Of a DNA stretch of 16,904 nucleotides, positions 7,318-14,802 are shown one piece after another. The notes under the pieces were generated by a model that worked only from the letters and a program-made list of their open reading frames with translations, searched no databases and was not told the origin of the DNA. Made by a program: the position numbers and the translations under genes. Each line of letters opens with the position of its first letter. Position 1 is the stretch's first letter. The stretch lies in contig CAZJBB010000050.1 in the NCBI GenBank assembly GCA_964543995.1, forward strand, positions 1 through 16,904, written 5' to 3'. The stretch is from CAIXTV01 sp964543995. Its GTDB lineage: Bacteria; Bacteroidota; Bacteroidia; Bacteroidales; CAIXTV01.

Positions 7318-7353
7318 CAAAATTAATCTTTAAAACACTTCAACACATTTTTC

Positions 7354-8235
7354 ATGGCGAATTATTTGGGTAGGAAAATTATTGATTTCGCAAATTTGGT
7401 AAAGTTTTCGCACACCATTTTTGCCATGCCCTTTGCTTTTGTTGGGTTTGTGCTGGGATTGAGAGAATCCAATGAAAGCTTCTCATTTACTGAATTTTTG
7501 CTGGTAGTTTTATGCATGGTTACGGCACGAAATGTGGCCATGTCTTTCAATAGAATTTCCGATCGTGCCATTGATAAATTGAATCCCCGCACGGCGAATC
7601 GTGAAATTCCGGCAAAAGTGATAGGCTTGAAGGCGGCCAAGTGGTTTACTCTCATCAATGCGCTTATTTTTATTACATCAACTTACTTCATCAATAGTTT
7701 GTGTTTCTTTCTTTCGCCTGTAGCATTGGCGGTAATTATGGGATATAGCTATACCAAGCGCTTTACCTGGGCCAGCCATTTAATTCTTGGGGTTGGGCTT
7801 GCACTTGCTCCCATAGGAGCCTATATTGCGGTTTGTGGGCGGTTCGATTTAGCCCCAATCGTATTTTCGCTTGCCGTGCTTTGTTGGGTAGGTGGGTTTG
7901 ATATTGTGTATGCATTGCAGGACGAAGATTTTGATAAATCCAACCGTTTATTTTCAATCCCATCTTGGTTTGGTACTCGAAAAGCTTTAATGTTTTCGAT
8001 TGTTTTGCATGTGGTTTCCGTCACTTTGTTTTTTATGTCGGGGTTTATTGCCCACTTGGGATATATATATTATTGCGGAACGGGCCTATTTACCTTACTT
8101 ATGATAATGCAGCATTTAAAAGTAAAACCCAACGACTTATCAAAAATAAATCAGGTGTTTTTTGTTTTTAATGGTATTGGAAGTATTGTTTTTGCTGTGT
8201 TTTCTATAACAGATATGTTGTTTTTTAAAAAATAG
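7354..8235 (+). CDS. UbiA-family polyprenyltransferase, probably MqnP-like
   Basis: This integral membrane enzyme of 293 residues has about eight or nine hydrophobic helices. Both Mg-diphosphate motifs of the UbiA superfamily are intact: N66-R-I-S-D70-R-A-I-D74 and D190-E-D-F-D194, the latter within YALQDEDFDKSN. Such enzymes attach a polyprenyl chain to an aromatic acid. The N-terminal FSHTIFAMPFAFVGF and the NPRTANREIPA segment fit the 4-hydroxybenzoate-prenyltransferase-like branch. Because Bacteroidota make menaquinone and not ubiquinone, the likely role is MqnP of the futalosine pathway or another menaquinone step. That is inference: no other mqn or men gene lies in the window. The PD40 protein gene follows after 21 bases, so the two may share a transcript. 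Confidence 0.82.
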   Translation: MANYLGRKIIDFANLVKFSHTIFAMPFAFVGFVLGLRESNESFSFTEFLLVVLCMVTARNVAMSFNRISDRAIDKLNPRTANREIPAKVIGLKAAKWFTLINALIFITSTYFINSLCFFLSPVALAVIMGYSYTKRFTWASHLILGVGLALAPIGAYIAVCGRFDLAPIVFSLAVLCWVGGFDIVYALQDEDFDKSNRLFSIPSWFGTRKALMFSIVLHVVSVTLFFMSGFIAHLGYIYYCGTGLFTLLMIMQHLKVKPNDLSKINQVFFVFNGIGSIVFAVFSITDMLFFKK

Positions 8236-8256
8236 AACTTTAAAAGAAATTCCTTC

Positions 8257-10095
8257 ATGAAGGCGGTTGGAATCTTTTTTTTCATATTTGCGTTTTTTAT
8301 AAATAGCACTTTGTGTGTATCTTCTACTATAAAAGATCCGAAAAAAGAAAGTGCTCAGTGGATCAAACAAGCTGACCAATTGATTGAATTCCATAAAATG
8401 GGACTGTATTATTTAGCTATTGATTTGTATGTAAGGGCATTACAAAACGATTCGGACAATACAGTATTAAATTTCAAATTGGGAAAGGCTTATCTTTTTT
8501 CTGAAGAAAAAACCAATGCTTTACCCTTTTTGTTGAAGGCATATCGACAAGATTGCAATGTTTCCTTCGAAATAGAGTTGCTCCTTGGTAGGGCTTATCA
8601 ATACAAACTTAACCTGGATAGTGCAATGTATTTCTTTAAAGCATTTTCAAATAAATCTTTTAATAAAAAGAACCAAGAATTACAACTATTGGCATTGAAA
8701 AGAATTGATGAATGTGAGTTCGCAAAAAAAATGATGGCGAAACCTTATGTTGGTGAATTGAAAAATTTGGGATTGAATGTAAATACTTCATTTGCTGAGT
8801 ATAATCCTCAAGTTTCGGAAGATGGGAACACTTTGTTTTTTACAGCTCGGAACGATGCCACTACCGGAAACAAGAAAGACCCATACGATTTAATGTATTT
8901 TGAAGATGCTTATATTTCCAACAAAATAGAAGGGAAGTGGTCAACCGCTGTGAATTTAAAAAATGTAAACACTGAGAAAAACGACGCCATTGCCGGAATC
9001 AAGCAAAATGGATCTAAAGTCTTTATATACAGAGATATGCATGGCGGAGATGTTTACCAAAGTGATTATGTAAACGGAAATTGGACCGAACCGCAAAGAT
9101 TGTCCAAAAACATAAATTCGCATCATCATGAAGGCTCAGTTTCTTTATCCCCGGATGGTAAAACTATGTATTTTATCAGTGATCGCGATGGTGGCTTTGG
9201 GAAGTCGGATATTTATTGTACCCATTTGGACTCCAGTGGAACATGGGGAAAGGCTGAGAATTTAGGGAAGCTAATTAATACACCCGAAGATGAAGAATCG
9301 GTGTATTTGCATTCCGACGGTAAAACCCTGTTTTTTAGTTCTAATGGCCATCAGGGAATGGGGGGATTTGATATTTTTCGCAGCAGTTTCGAAAATGGAG
9401 CTTGGTCGGTTCCCGAAAACTTAGGTTACCCTATTAATACAGCTGACGATGAGTTGTACTTTAGTTTGACGGCAGAGGGTCGTAATGCGTATTTTTCTTC
9501 TGATAACTATGGACGATATGGTGCACAAGATATTTTTGAGTTTGAATTCGATCCATTTCACACACCGATTACGAAATTTCACCAAAAAGTCAATTTGCTT
9601 GGAAAAGTGCGCAATAAAAATGACCAAAAAGGCTTAACGACCACTCTGGAGATTTTTGAAAATTCTTTACATGCGCCGGTGTTTTCAGGTCTTACTAATG
9701 AAAAAGGTGAATTTTCTCTTTATTTGGATGCGGATAAAGATTATACAGCCTTATTTAAAATGAACGGTTTCATTATCCATTCCGAAAAAATCAATGCAAA
9801 CGAACTTTTCGGCGGACAAAATAGAACCAGAGAAATTTCGATAGAAATTGAAACAAACCCTGGTAAAAGCTCGTGTTATGAGCTTGTTAATATATTGTCT
9901 GTCAATGTATTGGATGAAATGGATATAATTAATAGTCTTGCAAACCAAAGTACTACGCCTGAAGATATATTCTTAGCCGTGATGAATGAAGTGAATAAAT
10001 CGCCTAAAATTCTAAATGCTAAAGGGATGGAAATTTCTAATGACGTAATAGAAAAGTCGATAAGAAATAGCATAAAACGGCTAACTGAAAAGTAG
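8257..10095 (+). CDS. Secreted TPR / PD40-propeller / CarboxypepD_reg-like protein
   Basis: The 612-residue product begins with a hydrophobic signal peptide (about residues 1-22). The LC at 19-20 is not a proper lipobox because L precedes the Cys. Residues 35-130 look like tetratricopeptide helices (AQWIKQADQLIEFHK, FKLGKAYL, LGRAYQY). Residues 175-430 carry repeated PD40/WD40-like blades: YNPQVSEDGNTLFFTA, GSVSLSPDGKTMYFISD, ESVYLHSDGKTLFFSS, LYFSLTAEGRNAYFSSD. Residues 445-530 resemble a carboxypeptidase-regulatory-like beta sandwich (TLEIFENS, GLTNEKGEFSLYLDADKDYTA). This order is that of PorE-like and other OmpA-family proteins of Bacteroidota, but the usual peptidoglycan-binding OmpA domain is missing. 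The last 75 residues, from C540, match nothing I recognise. It follows the prenyltransferase gene by 21 bases. Probable location is the periplasm or surface; function is unknown. Confidence 0.8.
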   Translation: MKAVGIFFFIFAFFINSTLCVSSTIKDPKKESAQWIKQADQLIEFHKMGLYYLAIDLYVRALQNDSDNTVLNFKLGKAYLFSEEKTNALPFLLKAYRQDCNVSFEIELLLGRAYQYKLNLDSAMYFFKAFSNKSFNKKNQELQLLALKRIDECEFAKKMMAKPYVGELKNLGLNVNTSFAEYNPQVSEDGNTLFFTARNDATTGNKKDPYDLMYFEDAYISNKIEGKWSTAVNLKNVNTEKNDAIAGIKQNGSKVFIYRDMHGGDVYQSDYVNGNWTEPQRLSKNINSHHHEGSVSLSPDGKTMYFISDRDGGFGKSDIYCTHLDSSGTWGKAENLGKLINTPEDEESVYLHSDGKTLFFSSNGHQGMGGFDIFRSSFENGAWSVPENLGYPINTADDELYFSLTAEGRNAYFSSDNYGRYGAQDIFEFEFDPFHTPITKFHQKVNLLGKVRNKNDQKGLTTTLEIFENSLHAPVFSGLTNEKGEFSLYLDADKDYTALFKMNGFIIHSEKINANELFGGQNRTREISIEIETNPGKSSCYELVNILSVNVLDEMDIINSLANQSTTPEDIFLAVMNEVNKSPKILNAKGMEISNDVIEKSIRNSIKRLTEK

Positions 10096-10098
10096 GTC

Positions 10099-10644
10099 TT
10101 ATTTCCCTTCTATCCATTTTACAATTTTTTCGGAGAGCGGACTTTCGGCAGAATAAACCACATCAACCACTTGTCCTTTTTCGTCTATCATAAATTTCTG
10201 AAAATTCCATTTTACAGGAGCATCCATTTTACCATTCAATGACTTTTTGGTAAGCCATTGGTAAATGGGGTGCATATCTTTGCCCTTAACCGATATTTTT
10301 TCCATCATTTGGAAGCTTACTCCATAATTTTTTTGGCAAAACTCTTTAATTTCACCATTGGTACCCGGTTCTTGCCATAAAAAGTTATTGGCCGGAAAGC
10401 CAATGATTACAAAATTTCCGTTTTTATATTTTGCAAATAATTCCTCTAATTGCTTATATTGAGGGGTATAACCGCATTTTGAAGCCGTATTCACTATTAA
10501 AACTTTTTTCCCTTTCAGTTGATTAAAGTTAAAGTCTTGTCCGTCAATGGTTTTTGCCGTAAAATCATACAGGGTTTTGTTTTCTTGGGGAAATGCAAGT
10601 GTTGTAGCAGTCATGGTTATGAGAATTAAAATAATGGTTTTCAT
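10099..10644 (-). CDS. Glutathione peroxidase family protein with signal peptide
   Basis: This 181-residue thiol peroxidase of the GPx family reduces hydroperoxides, in bacteria usually with thioredoxin. The peroxidatic cysteine is C57 in NTASKCGYT. C103 in EFCQKNYGVSF aligns with the resolving cysteine of two-Cys GPx such as yeast Gpx3. W146 and N147 in VKWNFQKF complete the active site. The usual catalytic glutamine of FPCNQF is replaced: here it reads FPANNF with N87, and the cysteine of that motif is alanine. Residues 1-17 (MKTIILILITMTATTLA) look like a Sec signal peptide, so the enzyme should act in the periplasm. It converges on the PD40 gene with three bases between stops and diverges from the DUF4271 gene by 95 bases. 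Confidence 0.9.
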   Translation of the reverse strand: MKTIILILITMTATTLAFPQENKTLYDFTAKTIDGQDFNFNQLKGKKVLIVNTASKCGYTPQYKQLEELFAKYKNGNFVIIGFPANNFLWQEPGTNGEIKEFCQKNYGVSFQMMEKISVKGKDMHPIYQWLTKKSLNGKMDAPVKWNFQKFMIDEKGQVVDVVYSAESPLSEKIVKWIEGK

Positions 10645-10715
10645 GTTGTGTTTAGTTTTCTATGTATATAATCAAAACAATCAATATGCAAAAATGTTTA
10701 TTCCATCGTTTTTAA

Positions 10716-10723
10716 TAATTTTG
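10716..10723 (+). promoter_or_regulatory. Bacteroidota -7 element for DUF4271 gene
   Basis: TAATTTTG matches TAnnTTTG exactly and lies 16 bases before the ATG at 10740, within the 95-base divergent spacer. Initiation would give a leader of roughly ten bases. No clear TTG is found at the -33 position. No exact element was found for the divergent peroxidase gene in the same spacer. Confidence 0.5.
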
Positions 10724-10739
10724 CAGACGGATAATCCAA

Positions 10740-11630
10740 ATGAATTACACACAAAATAATCCGGATACTGCTCATTTTTCAACTGTTGAAGTTCAGTTAG
10801 AAAACACTGTACCTATACCTTTCAAATTGCCGGATTCGGTAAAAACAAAGGTAATGGTGCCTAAATCCTTATTTCATGATTCACTAAGGTATAAAAACAT
10901 TGAATCTCAATATGTTCCTTCCCTTTTTCTTAATACATCCGAGAAAAAAAGCTATGGTACTCCTGCTCCAAAACCTCAATATTACTCCAATTGGATGTTT
11001 GCTTTGCTTGTTTTGGGTTTGTTGATATTTTCGAGACTGCGCTACCAGTCTTTTCTGAAAATAAATATGGTGTTGAAAGCCGTTTTTGTTGCAAGGGTCT
11101 ACAACCAAATGGAAAGAGAGGGAAACATTCTTGAAAACAGAATATCCATATCACTTTATGCAATGTTCTTGATTTCAGTTACTTTATTGATTTTCATTTC
11201 TATACAAAATCGCCTTATTGCAGGAACTCAAATGCTGAATTTACCGGCGAACTGGTTCTTATTGTTGAGTGTTTTTACTTTGGTGGTGGTTATCAGTGTT
11301 GCTAAGAATGCAATGAATCTTGTTCTGTCCTATATATTCAAGTCAACTAAACCCAGTAGAGATTATCGTTTAAATGGATTTTTGATTGATATAAGTATTG
11401 GAATGGTTATTTTACCCCTGGTTTTTATATTAAGTTATTTATACACTGATGGTTTGGCTGTCATGATTTGGGGGGTGCTTATGTTGTATTATGCAGTAAA
11501 ATTATTTAAAGGGATAATTATATGGTTACCCTACGCTAATATTTTCAAAATATTTTTGTACTTTTGCGCCGTCGAAATTCTGCCTTTGATGATTGTGGTA
11601 AAATATTTTATCAACCAATGTTTTGAGTAA
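10740..11630 (+). CDS. DUF4271 membrane protein
   Basis: The 296-residue protein has a soluble, poorly conserved N-terminal region (1-83) and about six hydrophobic segments near residues 84-100, 137-155, 171-187, 213-235, 238-254 and 267-288. The layout and sequence fit DUF4271, a Bacteroidota-specific membrane family usually encoded next to uroporphyrinogen-III synthase, as it is here (22 bases before hemD). The basic loop after helix 1 (SRLRYQSFLKINMVLKAVFVARVYNQMERE) is characteristic. No catalytic motif is visible and I can state no established function. The start at 10740 is supported by the -7 element 16 bases upstream. Confidence 0.75.
   Translation: MNYTQNNPDTAHFSTVEVQLENTVPIPFKLPDSVKTKVMVPKSLFHDSLRYKNIESQYVPSLFLNTSEKKSYGTPAPKPQYYSNWMFALLVLGLLIFSRLRYQSFLKINMVLKAVFVARVYNQMEREGNILENRISISLYAMFLISVTLLIFISIQNRLIAGTQMLNLPANWFLLLSVFTLVVVISVAKNAMNLVLSYIFKSTKPSRDYRLNGFLIDISIGMVILPLVFILSYLYTDGLAVMIWGVLMLYYAVKLFKGIIIWLPYANIFKIFLYFCAVEILPLMIVVKYFINQCFE
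11551..11566 (+). promoter_or_regulatory. Tandem -7 elements inside DUF4271 gene, before hemD
   Basis: Two exact TAnnTTTG matches abut: TATTTTTG at 11551-11558 and TACTTTTG at 11559-11566, the latter followed by CGCC, a context often seen in Bacteroidota promoters. They lie in the coding region for the last DUF4271 helix, about 87 bases before the hemD TTG start. They could drive hemD-rnpA-yidD-ctp independently. No -33 TTG was found at the standard spacing. Confidence 0.4.
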
Positions 11631-11652
11631 ATAACTGCTAAAATATAAAGCT

Positions 11653-12405
11653 TTGAAAATAAAAAATATTCTTGTTTCTCAACCACAACCCGTTGATTTA
11701 GAAAAATCACCCTATTTTGAAATTGCGAAAAAGTATAACTTTAGTGTCGAGTATTTTAAGTTTTTCAGCATAGAAGAAGTAAAATCAACTGAGTTTAGAA
11801 AAGATAGAATTAATTTAAGCGAATTTGATGCGGTAATTTTTACCAGTCGAAATGCGGTTGACCATTATTTCCGTATTTGTAAAGAAATGCGCTTTGAAGT
11901 TCCGGATACCATGAAATATTTTTGTATTTCGGAAGCCATCGCTCTCTACCTTCAAAAATATATTCAATACAGAAAAAGAAAGATCTTTTTCGGAAAGCAA
12001 ACCAACCAGGATTTGATTGATGTTATTAAAAAGCATAAAAGCGATAAAATCATTCTTCCTTGTTCGGACTTACAGAAGCAGGATCTTAATAAGCTTCTTG
12101 AGAAGAATAAAATTCAATGCACCCGTGCCGTTATTTACAAAACCACTTCGGCTGATTTAAAACAAATTGATTTAAGCAAATACCAAATGCTGGTTTTATT
12201 TAGTCCTGCAGGTGTGCGTTCGATTTTTGACAATTATAAGGATTTTGTTCAAGGAGAAACCATTATTGCTGCCTTTGGTGCCACTACTGCCAAAGCCTTA
12301 AAAGAGTACGGCTTAACATTAAATATTGGAGCTCCTACCAAAACAGCTCCGGCTATGAGTGTTGCAATAGATCAGTATTTAGAGAAAAACTACAAAAAGA
12401 AATAG
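11653..12405 (+). CDS. hemD: Uroporphyrinogen-III synthase
   Basis: HemD closes the linear tetrapyrrole hydroxymethylbilane into uroporphyrinogen III, the branch precursor of haem, sirohaem and cobalamin. The 250-residue product shows the two-lobed HemD pattern: VIFTSRNAVDHYF at 61-73, LVLFSPAGVRSIF at 180-192, IIAAFGATTAKAL at 204-216 and the C-terminal NIGAPTKTAPAMSVAID. The N-terminus KIKNILVSQPQP fits the family in Bacteroidota and begins at a TTG codon (11653). The frame is closed by TAA at 11632-11634 and no ATG lies between, so TTG is the best start. It follows the DUF4271 gene by 22 bases and precedes rnpA by 4 bases. Sequence similarity within HemD is always low, but the motifs and context agree. 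Confidence 0.88.
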   Translation: MKIKNILVSQPQPVDLEKSPYFEIAKKYNFSVEYFKFFSIEEVKSTEFRKDRINLSEFDAVIFTSRNAVDHYFRICKEMRFEVPDTMKYFCISEAIALYLQKYIQYRKRKIFFGKQTNQDLIDVIKKHKSDKIILPCSDLQKQDLNKLLEKNKIQCTRAVIYKTTSADLKQIDLSKYQMLVLFSPAGVRSIFDNYKDFVQGETIIAAFGATTAKALKEYGLTLNIGAPTKTAPAMSVAIDQYLEKNYKKK

Positions 12406-12409
12406 CCTC

Positions 12410-12841
12410 ATGATGTTTACTTTCCAAAAAGAGGAAAGGCTTTGCAGGCAAAAAACCATAAAACTTCTTTTTAAACACGAGGTAGATAAATTTTTTATTT
12501 ATCCCTTTAAAGTCGCATTTGTTATGGAGTCTATAGCAGCACCATTTCCTGCACAGGTGTTGATTGTGGTTTCGAAAAAATATCATCCCAAAGCTGTAAA
12601 ACGCAACTACATAAAGAGAATGATCAGAGAAGCTTACCGAAAAAACAAATCCATTCTTTATGATGTTTTAAAGAAAGAATCTCTTCAGATGGCTTTGATG
12701 ATCAATTATACTGAACAAGAAATTTTACCTTACAAAAAGATAGAAGGGAAAATAATTTTAACTTTACAGCGTTTACGTAAGATACAAGAACTAAAGCCAA
12801 AAGAAGCTTCAAAAGAACTCCAAGTGGAAAAACATGATTAA
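12410..12841 (+). CDS. rnpA: Ribonuclease P protein component
   Basis: RnpA is the small basic protein that assists the RNase P RNA in trimming the 5' leader of tRNA precursors. The 143-residue product carries the family signature around residues 55-77, SKKYHPKAVKRNYIKRMIREA, in which KRNYIKR corresponds to the RNRIKR RNA-binding box. The N-terminal LCRQKTIKLLFK (11-22) is the usual opening segment. The C-terminus is about 20 residues longer than in E. coli and lysine-rich. Two ATGs (12410, 12413) are possible starts; the first is given. rpmH, its partner in many bacteria, is absent; instead rnpA sits between hemD (4 bases) and yidD (11 bases), an arrangement familiar in Bacteroidota. Confidence 0.93.
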   Translation: MMFTFQKEERLCRQKTIKLLFKHEVDKFFIYPFKVAFVMESIAAPFPAQVLIVVSKKYHPKAVKRNYIKRMIREAYRKNKSILYDVLKKESLQMALMINYTEQEILPYKKIEGKIILTLQRLRKIQELKPKEASKELQVEKHD

Positions 12842-12852
12842 AACTCATTGAT

Positions 12853-13074
12853 TTGAATAAAATTATAAGCAAATTCTTCATTCTTATTATTCGGTTTTAT
12901 CAGGGTGCAATTTCACCTTATTTAATGCCGGCTTGTCGGTATTCTCCCACATGTTCGGATTATGGAATTCAAGCCTTAAAAAAACACGGACCCTTTAAAG
13001 GCGGTTGGTTGGCATTAAAAAGAATTTTATCTTGCAATCCCTGGGGTGGAAGTGGCTATGATCCGGTGCCTTAA
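12853..13074 (+). CDS. yidD: Membrane protein insertion efficiency factor YidD
   Basis: YidD is a small membrane-associated protein that helps YidC-dependent insertion of inner-membrane proteins. The 73-residue product has the full family core: FYQGAISPYL, then CRYSPTCSDYGIQALKKHG, then KRILSCNPWGGSGYDPVP at the end, with the conserved cysteines. An amphipathic basic N-terminal helix precedes this. Translation must begin at the TTG at 12853, because the only ATG in frame lies after the conserved ISPYL motif. It is 11 bases downstream of rnpA, the classical partner gene, and 24 bases before the processing protease gene. Confidence 0.93.
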   Translation: MNKIISKFFILIIRFYQGAISPYLMPACRYSPTCSDYGIQALKKHGPFKGGWLALKRILSCNPWGGSGYDPVP

Positions 13075-13098
13075 TTATTAATTATTAATTTTCAGTAC

Positions 13099-14796
13099 AT
13101 GTACACAATAAAAAAAATCTCAACTGGGTTTAAAGTAGGAATCGTTGCAATATCCTTCTTTGCCTTAGGTTTATTCTTTAGTTTTACTGACAACGATTTT
13201 GAGATTTCAAAGAACCTTGATGTTTTTGCAACTTTATTCAAAGAGTTGAATTTCAATTATGTAGATGAAATTAATCCGGGAGATCTCATGAAGAAGGGTA
13301 TTGATGCCATGTTGGAATCTCTCGATCCTTATACGGTTTACATTCCCGAATCAAAAATAGAAGATTTCAAATTGCTTACTACCGGCCAATACGGTGGGGT
13401 TGGTGCCATGATTCAAAAAAGAGAAGACGATATTATTATTTCGGAACCCTATGAAGGTTTTCCGGCGGACAAAGCCGGTCTGAAGGCAGGAGATAAGTTG
13501 CTGGAAGTCAATGGAAAATCAACTAAGGGGAAATCTGTGGAAGATATTAGCTCTGCACTCAGAGGCCAACCGGGAACTACATTAAGCGTACTCATCCTTA
13601 GAACCGGCGATACCAAGCCAGTAGAGAAAAGTCTCACCCGCGAAAATGTAAAATTAGAAAGCATTCCATATTCAGGCTTGTTAAATAATAATACCATTGG
13701 CTACATAAAATTAAACAGTTTTACCGAAAATGCAGGGAAAGAAGTTAGGGATGCTTTTGTAAAGTGCAAGGAAAAAAACGCTTCGCTGAAAGGACTTATT
13801 TTGGATTTAAGAGGAAATGGTGGCGGATTGTTGCAGGAAGCCGTTAATATTGTCAATATTTTCACCGGAAAGGACCAATTGGTTGTAAGCACCAAAAGCA
13901 AGTTTAAAGAAAAAAGCTTCCAACATAAAACCATGTTCGAGAGTTTAGATCCCAACATCCCATTGGTTGTGTTAATTGATAAAGGGAGTGCTTCGGCTTC
14001 GGAGATTGTAACCGGTGCCATTCAAGATTTGGACAGGGGCGTGGTTATTGGCCAACGTTCTTATGGTAAAGGTTTGGTTCAAAACATCATTCCTTTAAGT
14101 TATAACTCTCAAATGAAAGTAACCGTTTCTAAATACTATATCCCCAGTGGACGTTGTATTCAGGAAATTGATTATTCCCATAAAAACGCCGATGGAGATG
14201 CCCATAATGTTCCGGATTCATTAAAAAGAGCTTTTAAAACTAAAAATGGAAGAGTGGTTTATGATGGCGGCGGAATAGAACCTGATGTAGCTACGGAGGT
14301 AATTAGCTATAGTAATCTCACTTATAGTTTGATTAGCAAGTTTTTAGTGTTTGACTTTGCCACTCAATTTTGCAAAGAAAACAAAAGTATTCCGGCTGCC
14401 GATGCCTTTGAAATTACCGATGAAATTTGGAATAAGTTTGAAAACTTTATCAAAAGCAAAGATTACGACTACACCACCAATACGGAGAAAAACTTGGAAA
14501 AGTTAAAAGAAGTGGCTGAAAAAGAGAAATATTTCGACGCCATTGCTGCCGAATATCATAATTTAAAAACAAAGTTAAAGCATGATAAAAATGCTGACTT
14601 ACAGAAATTTAAAAAGGAAATCTCCTTCATGCTTAAGGATGAAATTGTAGGCAGATATTATTATCAAAAAGGAAAGATCGTAAGCTCTTTAAAGGACGAT
14701 CCTGAAATTGTAAGAGCCATAGATGTCCTTAATCGACCGGGGTACTATACATCCATTTTAAATGGTACCTATAAAAGTGATAAAGCCAAACAGTAG
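13099..14796 (+). CDS. C-terminal processing peptidase, family S41
   Basis: This 565-residue envelope serine protease cleaves near the C-termini of periplasmic or exported proteins. A hydrophobic N-terminal segment (13-29) acts as membrane anchor or signal. A PDZ domain covers about 93-180 (GQYGGVGAMI, AGLKAGDKLLEVNG). The S41 core follows with GYIKLNSF (201-208) and LILDLRGNGGGLL (233-245). The catalytic residues are S299 in GSASASE, K324 in SYGKGLVQ and Q328, with the serine-lysine spacing of 25 seen in Prc and CtpB. The 200-residue C-terminal region, lysine-rich and helical from about 450, is typical of Bacteroidota members. It lies 24 bases after yidD and 6 bases before the O-antigen ligase-like gene, so all are probably co-transcribed. 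Confidence 0.93.
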   Translation: MYTIKKISTGFKVGIVAISFFALGLFFSFTDNDFEISKNLDVFATLFKELNFNYVDEINPGDLMKKGIDAMLESLDPYTVYIPESKIEDFKLLTTGQYGGVGAMIQKREDDIIISEPYEGFPADKAGLKAGDKLLEVNGKSTKGKSVEDISSALRGQPGTTLSVLILRTGDTKPVEKSLTRENVKLESIPYSGLLNNNTIGYIKLNSFTENAGKEVRDAFVKCKEKNASLKGLILDLRGNGGGLLQEAVNIVNIFTGKDQLVVSTKSKFKEKSFQHKTMFESLDPNIPLVVLIDKGSASASEIVTGAIQDLDRGVVIGQRSYGKGLVQNIIPLSYNSQMKVTVSKYYIPSGRCIQEIDYSHKNADGDAHNVPDSLKRAFKTKNGRVVYDGGGIEPDVATEVISYSNLTYSLISKFLVFDFATQFCKENKSIPAADAFEITDEIWNKFENFIKSKDYDYTTNTEKNLEKLKEVAEKEKYFDAIAAEYHNLKTKLKHDKNADLQKFKKEISFMLKDEIVGRYYYQKGKIVSSLKDDPEIVRAIDVLNRPGYYTSILNGTYKSDKAKQ

Positions 14797-14802
14797 ATTT
14801 TA

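Noticed and set aside
7318..7325. Minus-strand TAATTTTG as the methyltransferase promoter
   Set aside because: It touches the ATG at 7317, so a start site at the usual distance would fall inside the coding sequence, with no later suitable start codon.
8140..8394. Minus-strand 84-codon frame across the prenyltransferase/PD40 junction
   Set aside because: It lies antisense to two well supported genes, has no recognisable domain, and looks like a shadow of AT-rich coding sequence.
13075..13098. ATTATTAATTATTAATT repeat between yidD and the protease gene as a regulatory site
   Set aside because: Simple AT-rich repetition of under 25 bases, with only a one-mismatch -7 match (TAATTTTC); it is explained by composition.
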